Origin: JBBTWV01 sp038062615 | GTDB lineage: Bacteria > Patescibacteriota > Gracilibacteria > UBA1369 > UM-FILTER-53-11 | Reading direction: 5' to 3' | DNA length: 6,950 nucleotides | NCBI GenBank assembly: GCA_038062615.1 | Contig: JBBTWV010000003.1 | Location: forward strand, 1-6,950 | In this document: piece by piece, positions 1-5,308 of the stretch | How positions within the stretch are numbered: position 1 is the stretch's first letter | How the letters are laid out: every line of letters begins with the position of its first letter | The notes under the pieces: model-generated | Told to the model about the DNA's origin: nothing | Seen by the model: the letters and a program-made list of their open reading frames with translations, nothing else | Database searches by the model: none | Translations under genes and position numbers: made by a program

Positions 1-121
1 ACGTCCTGCAACGTAAACGGTTTTGTTTTTTGTCATGAATGGCAACGATGTCATCGTCATTTTTACCGTATTGACTACAGTCTTCATTTGGACAACCTTG
101 TTGTGAGATGTATTCATTCAT
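1..121 (-). CDS. Transposase-like protein, N-terminal zinc ribbon, partial at window edge
   Basis: Forty codons are visible, beginning at the ATG at 121; the rest lies beyond the left edge. An in-frame TAA at 134-136 just upstream fixes the start at or inside this ATG. The peptide contains CPNEDC (C10, C15), then a basic stretch, then C38-R-T, and the next, incomplete codon begins with T, as a Cys codon would. A CPxxxC pair, YG, a linker of about 20 residues, then RxRCxxC is the zinc-ribbon start seen in many DDE transposases of insertion sequences and related integrase-like proteins. Family knowledge suggests DNA binding at the element ends. The catalytic domain is not visible, so the IS family cannot be named and intactness cannot be judged. 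Another zinc-ribbon DNA-binding protein is the alternative. Confidence 0.55.
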   Translation of the reverse strand, partial: MNEYISQQGCPNEDCSQYGKNDDDIVAIHDKKQNRLRCRT

Positions 122-148
122 TGTGAGAAAAAATTAGGTATAAAAAAA

Positions 149-244
149 TCCACGAGATTCTTGCGAACTTCGTGGAGGTGATTGAGTGCTCTTTCTTCTG
201 TATTAACTCCTAATCATCAGAAGAGCTCACCACGAAGTCCGTGG
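149..244. repeat. Cluster of inverted repeats upstream of the transposase-like gene
   Basis: One core word occurs four times in alternating orientation: CCACGA at 150-155, TCGTGG at 170-175, CCACGAA at 230-236 and CGTGG at 240-244. The first pair makes a 7-bp stem (149-155 with 170-176, 14-nt loop). A longer fold pairs ACTTCGTGG (167-175) with CCACGAAGT (230-238) and CTTCTG (195-200) with CAGAAG (218-223). Almost all of the right arm 218-238 pairs, while the left arm carries bulges. The cluster starts 28 bases upstream of the transposase-like start codon, so it may be the end of an insertion sequence or an adjoining small mobile repeat. No terminal repeat partner is inside the window. Confidence 0.6.
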
Positions 245-452
245 GGCTCATCATCATTGAGAAACCGGATGGATTTAAGACAGAATTAGTCATAACAAGA
301 TTAAAATTTACTTAACTGTATGCAGTATATCGACTGTTTGACGTTTGTCAATAATATTGTACTCATATAGTGTGAAGCTGTAGGTAAAAAGCTTAAGAAT
401 ACGGTGTTTTGGCTCGTGAAGGGTCTCAATTTGGACTTTGATGCGAAATGAG
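245..452. other. Non-coding stretch between inverted-repeat cluster and the end of tyrS
   Basis: No coding frame, tRNA or rRNA is recognisable here. It is AT-rich and contains a perfect small dyad TTGAC-GTTT-GTCAA at 338-351 and a weaker ACTG-TATG-CAGT at 316-327. It should include the 3' end of the tyrS transcript, but no hairpin followed by a U-run is visible. It may be intergenic remnant left around a mobile-element insertion. Confidence 0.4.
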
Positions 453-1646
453 TTACGAACCTTTCACATGCATAAAATGCCGCTTTCCTACTTTTACAAG
501 AAAGCCTTTTTTGCTGAGAGTGAGGACAAAATTTGGGTCGGTAATTTTTTCATCATCCACGCTGACGCCTCCTGCTTCCACCAAACGGCGAGCCTCACTT
601 TTTGAAGGCGCAAGGCCACAAACCGCCAAAAGGTCAATAATTTTATAGGACTTCTCCAGAAGTGTTTTTTCTGGAATGTCCGTTGGCTTGCTGTGACATT
701 GGAAAATTTTCACAAACTCCGCTTCCGCTTTTTGCGCCTCCCCGTCCGCGTGATACATCGTCACGATTTCTTTGGCGAGTCTCATTTTTAAATCGCGTGG
801 ATTTTGGCCAGCTTTAATCGCCTGCGCAATTTCGGTAACTACTTCCATCGGTAAATCCGTACAAAGTTCAAAATATTGAATGATGAGTTCGTCCTTTATC
901 GTCATGATTTTTCCGTACTGATCCAGAGGCTCGTCGGTAATATTCACCACATTATTGTTGGTTTTGGCCATCTTGCGGCCATCCGTGCCTTCCAAAAGTT
1001 TTACGGTTAGCACGTGTTTTTCATGATGGTTAATGATTTTTTGAAGAGTTCGCCCCGCCAACATATTAAAAAGCTGATCTCGTCCGCCAACTTCCAGGTC
1101 CACATTCATGGCCACGCTGTCGTAACCTTGCATGAGCGGGTACAAAAATTCATGTAATCCAATAGGCTTAGATTTGGCAATGCGTTGCTGATACATTTCA
1201 CGCTCTATCATCTGCTGCACGGTAAACTTGTTGGCCAGTTCCAAAATGTCTTTAAAGTTGAGTTTACCAAGCCAGTCGCCGTTATAGCGAATTTCAATCT
1301 TTGAAAAATCCAAAATCTTGCCGGCTTGAGCTTTGTAGGTTTGAAAATTTTCCTCAATTTGCTCCTGCGTAAGCGGTTGGCGCACGGAGTCTTTATCGGA
1401 AGTGTCTCCAATGAGCGCGGTAAAATTACCAATCAAAAAAATCACGCGGTGGCCAAGACGCTGAAAATCGCGCAACTTGCGCAGGGCAATGCTGTGCCCT
1501 AAATGAAGCCGCGCGCCAGTAGGGTCAATTCCCAAGTAAAGCGTGATCTTATCTCTACTTCTCAGCTTTTTTTCCAGCTCAGTCCGGACGATGACTCCAT
1601 CTACTCCTCTTTCCAGTAATTCGTTGATTTCATCATGTTTTTTCAT
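453..1646 (-). CDS. tyrS: Tyrosyl-tRNA synthetase (TyrRS)
   Basis: Class I aminoacyl-tRNA synthetase that charges tRNA-Tyr with tyrosine in the cytoplasm. The 397 residues are close to the usual bacterial length. The Rossmann catalytic domain begins with YLGIDPTG and the HIGH-type motif HLGH at 48-51. The tyrosine-binding helix shows Y169, Q173 and D176, the same numbering as the classic Bacillus enzyme, followed by VGGRDQ. The second signature, normally KMSKS, reads KMAKT at 225-229; both lysines are kept. An S4 RNA-binding domain occupies about 334-393. The start ATG at 1646 gives a normal N-terminus, but no Shine-Dalgarno is visible and a GC-rich hairpin (1655-1671) sits just in front. It is divergent from the TrmB-led cluster. 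No T-box leader fits in the 167-base spacer. The identification is secure. Confidence 0.97.
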   Translation of the reverse strand: MKKHDEINELLERGVDGVIVRTELEKKLRSRDKITLYLGIDPTGARLHLGHSIALRKLRDFQRLGHRVIFLIGNFTALIGDTSDKDSVRQPLTQEQIEENFQTYKAQAGKILDFSKIEIRYNGDWLGKLNFKDILELANKFTVQQMIEREMYQQRIAKSKPIGLHEFLYPLMQGYDSVAMNVDLEVGGRDQLFNMLAGRTLQKIINHHEKHVLTVKLLEGTDGRKMAKTNNNVVNITDEPLDQYGKIMTIKDELIIQYFELCTDLPMEVVTEIAQAIKAGQNPRDLKMRLAKEIVTMYHADGEAQKAEAEFVKIFQCHSKPTDIPEKTLLEKSYKIIDLLAVCGLAPSKSEARRLVEAGGVSVDDEKITDPNFVLTLSKKGFLVKVGKRHFMHVKGS

Positions 1647-1654
1647 AATAAGGT

Positions 1655-1671
1655 TGCGCCCTGCGGGCGCA
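1655..1671 (-). promoter_or_regulatory. GC-rich hairpin in the tyrS leader
   Basis: The bases form a perfect 7-bp stem, TGCGCCC with GGGCGCA, around a 3-base loop. It ends eight bases before the tyrS ATG, exactly where a ribosome-binding site would be, in otherwise AT-rich sequence. If the transcript covers it, it would either hinder initiation or act as a regulatory structure. It could equally be a small interspersed palindrome of the genome. There is no following T-run, so it is not a typical terminator. Confidence 0.5.
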
Positions 1672-1708
1672 TTAATCGCTTAGCCTCACTGTGGTTCGGC
1701 CTTACACT

Positions 1709-1737
1709 ATCATACAAGAAAAATTTCGATTTGCATA
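1709..1737 (-). promoter_or_regulatory. Possible tyrS promoter (weak match)
   Basis: On the minus strand a -10-like TATGAT (1709-1714) is preceded by TG and, 17 bases upstream, by a poor -35-like TATGCA (1732-1737). The position, about 60 bases before tyrS, is sensible, but the -35 matches only about half of the consensus. Confidence 0.25.
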
Positions 1738-1758
1738 AATGAAAAATCCTATTATAAT
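1731..1758 (+). promoter_or_regulatory. Sigma-70-like promoter of the TrmB-led cluster
   Basis: TTGCAT (1731-1736) and a consensus TATAAT (1753-1758) are separated by 16 bases. Transcription would start near 1765, giving a leader of about 49 bases before the ATG at 1814. It is the best promoter match I see in the window and points at the TrmB/unknown/RluD cluster. Confidence 0.55.
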
Positions 1759-1773
1759 AAAATCCTCCGTATG

Positions 1774-1790
1774 TTGTCGTAATCTGACAA
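1774..1790. promoter_or_regulatory. Dyad TTGTC-N7-GACAA, candidate operator
   Basis: Two perfect 5-base arms (1774-1778 and 1786-1790) flank a 7-base spacer. The dyad lies 15 bases downstream of the -10 box and 23 bases upstream of the regulator's ATG, where a bound dimeric repressor would block transcription. Since the first gene encodes a winged-helix regulator, autoregulation is the natural inference. Five-base arms can occur by chance in AT-rich DNA. Confidence 0.35.
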
Positions 1791-1813
1791 ATATTATTTT
1801 ATCATCTTAAATC

Positions 1814-2608
1814 ATGCTCAAAAACATACTCCAAAAAATAGGTCTGTCTGACAAAGATGCAGACATTTATTTGGCTTGTTTGGAGCTTGGAACCCAGCCC
1901 GCCAGTGTGATTGCTAAAAAGGCCACCCTCAAACGTCCCACCACCTATCTTATCTTGGAAGGCTTGGTAAGGAGGGGTTTGGTGAGCGAATATACCGGTT
2001 CCAATGTGAAATACTTCACGGCGGTATCGCCAGAATATCTCCTTAATTTTGTGGAAAAGCAGCGCCGAGAGCTTACCGCTCATCAGCGCGAGCTGGAGGA
2101 GTATTTGCCGCAACTCCAATCCCTTTCTAACCCTTACAGCTTGAGTCCTAAGGTTCGTTTTTTTGAGGGCATGGAAGGCGTTGAGCGTGTGATGGAAGAC
2201 ACGCTTACTACCGAAAAAACTGAGATTCTTACCTTTTCTTCTTTGGATCGTTGGTTCGCGCGTGAGGATTTGCGCGAATTTATTGCGCGTTATGGCCAAC
2301 AGCGGAGTATGGAAAAAAAGATTCCGCTTCGTGGCATTGTGATTGATACTCCCCTTGCCCGCAAATACATTGAGCAGGACTACCCGGGTGATTCTCTCAT
2401 TACCCAAACACGATGGTTCCCGCAAAATATTTCCACCTTCCATAACGAGATTAATATTTACGAAAACAAAGTGGCGATCTGCTCATTAGGCCGACATGAA
2501 CTTATTGGTTTGATTATTGAAAGCCAAGAAATCGCCGACAGCCAGAGATCCATTTTTGAAATGTGCTGGAACAATGCAATGTTATCTATCCCGCAGAAAA
2601 AAGTGTAA
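1814..2608 (+). CDS. TrmB-family transcriptional regulator
   Basis: A 264-residue cytoplasmic DNA-binding regulator. Residues 1-75 form a winged helix-turn-helix typical of TrmB: a first helix followed by LSDKDADIYLACLELG, then the recognition part KRPTTYLILEGLVRRGLV, with the wing ending in YFTAVSP. Residues 75-105 are charged and probably form a dimerising coiled coil (EKQRRELTAHQRELEEYL). The rest (112-256) is the effector-like domain found behind such helices, opening with KVRFFEGMEGVERVMED and including NEINIYENKVAI. In characterised archaeal TrmB proteins this part senses sugars, but the ligand here is unknown. The start at 1814 follows a good promoter and a dyad that may be its own operator; no Shine-Dalgarno is seen. 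It is followed nine bases later by the unknown 477-residue gene, which it may control. The family assignment is firm; the regulon is inferred. Confidence 0.87.
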   Translation: MLKNILQKIGLSDKDADIYLACLELGTQPASVIAKKATLKRPTTYLILEGLVRRGLVSEYTGSNVKYFTAVSPEYLLNFVEKQRRELTAHQRELEEYLPQLQSLSNPYSLSPKVRFFEGMEGVERVMEDTLTTEKTEILTFSSLDRWFAREDLREFIARYGQQRSMEKKIPLRGIVIDTPLARKYIEQDYPGDSLITQTRWFPQNISTFHNEINIYENKVAICSLGRHELIGLIIESQEIADSQRSIFEMCWNNAMLSIPQKKV

Positions 2609-2617
2609 TTGAGATTT

Positions 2618-4051
2618 ATGCCACCAAAGCTGCAAAATGTCTTGAGATCAGATGGAAGGGAGATTGTTTGTCCTGAAGACGCGAGAGGAAGCAGATTAGT
2701 TGTAGGAATGCCATCATTAGCACGGGGCATGAATGAACCAACATCGGTCGGCCTTTTGTATACGATATTGAAGGCTGTCCAAATTCACCGTGCGCAAATT
2801 GTTCCCGCCATTCTGGAAGCAAGTTTAAAGATTGATATTTTCGGCGCACTTCCTTGGCATCTGACTCATGGTGCTGATTTTGATGCAGCCCGCCACGAAG
2901 CCGTGCATCTGCCACATGGTGATGCACGAGATAGAGAACAAATTGGTAGGAGACTGAGAGAAATAGAAGAGAGGCAAGCAAGTGTAGTAGCATCACTGGT
3001 CGGTCTTTTATATCGGCAAGATGATATAGCAGTGGAAACGTATACGGAGAGATTGAGGACTGGATATGTTGAAGGAAGCCGAGGTAGGCAGCTTGAAAGA
3101 GGTCGGCTCACTCAGCAATTTCATGCAGCAGAAAATATCCGCGGTGGTGAACAAGAACTTCAAATCTCAGCTGATAGAAGCGAAAGATTCAATGTGTCTC
3201 TTGCACGTCTTGTACCAGGCTGGGCCAAGAAAAATTTAGATTCAAAAGCACCTGGTTATCATCAGCGACTTAAAACATTGGCTCACTACGTCCTCTTAGA
3301 ATTATTTGAAATAATGAACTCCGTTACCGATCAGCGCATCCTTTTGCATTACTTTAGAGAAAGAGCGTACCTTCCTGTAGCTACGGCCTATATGGAACTT
3401 TTTGGAGACGATGATGCTAAAACAAAAGTTGATCAATATGTATTTATGCCAGAACTTGATGATTTAAAACTCCCATCCCCTCCGTCAGCTGGAGCAACAG
3501 TAAATCCGGCCTCGTCAAAATTAACTCTCTCAGAGTCGTATCGTGTTGGGGAGGGTCATGACCCACTCAAGCTTCTCATCTTCCCGGCTGACACCGTTGA
3601 TGCCATGATGGAGAAGTTAAATGCCGCTCATATTACGCCGGAAGTACGCTTAACCTATCTTAAGGAAGTTGTGGCCAAGATTCTTGAACTTGTGCGGGTT
3701 TTAAATTTTGGTCAGGCTTATAGTCGTAAAAAAATCGAAAAGCTCCTTCCTGCAGGTTTGTTGGAGGATGATACAAAACTTTTGTTTAATATGAAAGGAA
3801 TATTGAGGGCATTATATGAATTGGTAATGGAACCCTCTAATGAGGTTATTCAACAGGCTGTGAGTATGCCAAATGGATATGCATCCCATGATAAGCCTAG
3901 ATTCGAAGCTTCGCCGCCGCCTGGTGCTCAGCCCCTTCCAGTTAGAGCACCCAGGCCTGAAGAACCGGCATTAGTTTTAGCTATGGCGGGAAGAACGCCT
4001 CCATCTTCGCGAGGAGGAGGGCGTCATGGTAGAGGAAATGGTACATTATAG
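2618..4051 (+). CDS. Unknown 477-residue protein; N-terminal half resembles cyclodipeptide synthases
   Basis: I do not recognise this protein with certainty. I chose the ATG at 2618; a TTG at 2609, directly after the regulator's stop, would add three residues. Three parts are visible. Residues about 25-262 begin with a hydrophobic strand ending in GMPS (30-33), have a basic helix RRLREIEERQ (111-120), a YVLLE motif (224-228) and ILLHYF (241-246). Order and spacing recall cyclodipeptide synthases: catalytic Ser after a GxS strand, tRNA-binding Arg helix, YxxxE catalytic pair, and a later Tyr. Those enzymes join two amino acids taken from aminoacyl-tRNAs. After a Pro/Ser linker (285-300) comes an unassigned helical domain (310-415), then a Pro-rich segment and an Arg/Gly-rich tail (464-475). 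There is no signal peptide or membrane segment. Arginine codons are unusually rich in AGA/AGG compared with neighbours. The CDPS idea is inference; the coding status is firm. Confidence 0.8.
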   Translation: MPPKLQNVLRSDGREIVCPEDARGSRLVVGMPSLARGMNEPTSVGLLYTILKAVQIHRAQIVPAILEASLKIDIFGALPWHLTHGADFDAARHEAVHLPHGDARDREQIGRRLREIEERQASVVASLVGLLYRQDDIAVETYTERLRTGYVEGSRGRQLERGRLTQQFHAAENIRGGEQELQISADRSERFNVSLARLVPGWAKKNLDSKAPGYHQRLKTLAHYVLLELFEIMNSVTDQRILLHYFRERAYLPVATAYMELFGDDDAKTKVDQYVFMPELDDLKLPSPPSAGATVNPASSKLTLSESYRVGEGHDPLKLLIFPADTVDAMMEKLNAAHITPEVRLTYLKEVVAKILELVRVLNFGQAYSRKKIEKLLPAGLLEDDTKLLFNMKGILRALYELVMEPSNEVIQQAVSMPNGYASHDKPRFEASPPPGAQPLPVRAPRPEEPALVLAMAGRTPPSSRGGGRHGRGNGTL

Positions 4052-4056
4052 GAAGT

Positions 4057-4941
4057 ATGAGAATTGACGTTTTTTTGCATCAGAAATTTCCTGAGCAGAC
4101 CAGGGGCTTTTGGCAGCGCCGCATTCGTGAGGGTGCGGTAAAGATAAATGGCAAAATGGTGAAAAGTTCGCACGAAGCCATAAAGGGTGATGAAAAAATA
4201 GAGATGGAGGATATCCAAGAAAAAAAAGTGCCTCAAAAAAAATCTTCTACGCAAGATGTCGCTATCCCCTTTTCTGTGATGTTTGAGGATAAGGATTTGA
4301 TGGTTATTGATAAGCCAGCGGGAGTTGCGGTGCATCCTCCTTCGCCTATGAAAACGATATTGGATTCTATTCAGGAAACTGAGCCGGCGGCAAAACTGGT
4401 TCACCGGCTTGATAAAGACACCTCGGGAATTTTGGTTTTGGCGAAATCAGAAGCCATGCACGCCAAGCTGAGCCAGCAGTGGAAGGAGCGAAAAGTGGAG
4501 AAGCAGTATTTGGCCTTAGTAAGAGGAAGATTTGAGGTAAGCGAGGGAGCTATTGAAGCGCCCATTCGGCGAAGCATTAAGGATAGAAAGAAGATGGCCG
4601 TGAGTAGCCGGCCAGGAAGCCGTCCGGCGGTTACCAAATTTAAAGTCCAGGAGACCTTCCGCGATGTTTCATTGATCCAGGCTTTTCCCAAAACCGGTCG
4701 TACACACCAAATCCGCGTGCACTTTGAAAGTATCGGGCACCCTATTGTAGGAGACCACGTTTATGGTGATTCAAAGTTGAACAAAAAATTTGAACAACAA
4801 TTTGGGTTGAAGCGGCAATTTCTGCATGCAGAGAAGCTTTCCTTTGTACATCCACGCACCCAAAAGAAGTTAGAATTTACGGCAAAAATCCCCGGGGATC
4901 TGCAAGGAGTCGTGGATGGATTAGAGAAACAACGAAGTTAG
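4057..4941 (+). CDS. rluD: RluC/RluD-family 23S rRNA pseudouridine synthase
   Basis: Isomerises specific uridines to pseudouridine in RNA; members of this subfamily mostly act on large-subunit rRNA during ribosome assembly. The 294 residues are of normal length. Residues 1-55 are an S4 RNA-binding domain (MRIDVFL, then REGAVKINGK). The catalytic domain starts with VIDKPAGVAVHP (83-94). The signature HRLDKDTSG (116-124) holds the catalytic Asp at D119, and GRTHQIRVH (214-222) and FLHAEKLSFVHP (255-266) complete the family motifs. The start is supported by the canonical RxDVFL opening. An AGGAAG (4050-4055) abuts the ATG, too close for a standard Shine-Dalgarno, and a 13-codon frame with better signals overlaps the start. 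It lies five bases after the unknown gene, so it is probably co-transcribed. The exact target uridine (RluC, RluD or other) cannot be told from sequence. Confidence 0.93.
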   Translation: MRIDVFLHQKFPEQTRGFWQRRIREGAVKINGKMVKSSHEAIKGDEKIEMEDIQEKKVPQKKSSTQDVAIPFSVMFEDKDLMVIDKPAGVAVHPPSPMKTILDSIQETEPAAKLVHRLDKDTSGILVLAKSEAMHAKLSQQWKERKVEKQYLALVRGRFEVSEGAIEAPIRRSIKDRKKMAVSSRPGSRPAVTKFKVQETFRDVSLIQAFPKTGRTHQIRVHFESIGHPIVGDHVYGDSKLNKKFEQQFGLKRQFLHAEKLSFVHPRTQKKLEFTAKIPGDLQGVVDGLEKQRS

Positions 4942-4979
4942 ATTGCTTCGCTCCTGCCGGCAGGTCGCTCGCAATGACA
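4942..4979. repeat. Palindromic repeat between convergent genes, possible bidirectional terminator
   Basis: Outer arms ATTGC (4942-4946) and GCAAT (4971-4975) enclose a perfect 12-base palindrome CCTGCCGGCAGG (4953-4964), with a short direct repeat TCGCT on either side (4948-4952, 4965-4969). The element begins at the base after the rluD stop codon and ends in GACA shortly before the end of rplU. Repeats of the form ATTGCTTCG...GCAATGACA are, to my recollection, scattered between genes in Patescibacteria and other genomes. No T-run follows on either strand, so classical intrinsic termination is uncertain, although a hairpin between convergent genes is well placed for 3'-end formation. Confidence 0.6.
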
Positions 4980-4987
4980 TGACTGCA

Positions 4988-5305
4988 TTAAGCTTTGATT
5001 TTGGTAACCTGAACTTCGGTAAAAGGTTGGCGGTGACCGCGTAATCTTTTGTAGCGCTTCTTGGCCTTCATTTTGAAGATGACCACTTTATCGCTCAAAC
5101 CAGATTGAAGCATTTTGAGTTCCACAGAAGCATTCGCCACAAAAGGCTGTCCGATCTTTGTTCCAGCATCGTTGGAAACCAAAAGCACGTCATTTACGGA
5201 AGTCGTTTTTTCGGAAGAATTGATCTTCTCAACGCGCAAAACGTCTTTTTCTTTCACCAGATACTGCTTTCCTCCAAGTTGTATAACAGCAAACATAACT
5301 GCCAT
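4988..5305 (-). CDS. rplU: 50S ribosomal protein L21
   Basis: Structural protein of the large ribosomal subunit that binds 23S rRNA. It has 105 residues from the ATG at 5305, or 102 from the ATG at 5296. The latter gives the usual opening MFAVIQLGGKQY and may be the true start; neither has a Shine-Dalgarno. The N-terminal GGKQY motif and the C-terminal basic segment KKRYKRLRGHRQPFTEV, characteristic of L21 and used for rRNA contact, are both present, so the protein is complete. It follows pth by three bases and is the last gene of the obg-pth-rplU run. The usual partner rpmA (L27) is not next to it on the downstream side. Identification is secure; only the start is open. Confidence 0.96.
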   Translation of the reverse strand: MAVMFAVIQLGGKQYLVKEKDVLRVEKINSSEKTTSVNDVLLVSNDAGTKIGQPFVANASVELKMLQSGLSDKVVIFKMKAKKRYKRLRGHRQPFTEVQVTKIKA

Positions 5306-5308
5306 AAT

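Noticed and set aside
167..238. Integron attC site, because of a long stem with one-sided bulges
   Set aside because: The required terminal core boxes (GTTRRRY and RYYYAAC) are not present at the stem ends and no integrase or cassette gene is seen.
338..371. Promoter TTGTCA (345-350) with TATAGT (366-371) on the plus strand
   Set aside because: The spacer is only 15 bases and there is no gene downstream on that strand, only the antisense of tyrS.
1647..1813. T-box riboswitch upstream of tyrS
   Set aside because: The spacer is too short, lacks the conserved T-box sequence, and the single hairpin lies against the start codon without a terminator run.
1802..2443. 213-codon open frame on the minus strand opposite the TrmB gene
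   Set aside because: It is a mirror of the real gene: no family motifs, no start signals, and it covers the promoter-side region of a well-supported protein.
2609..2617. TTG at 2609 as start of the unknown gene
   Set aside because: It adds only three residues and directly follows the previous stop; the ATG at 2618 is the simpler choice, though not proven.
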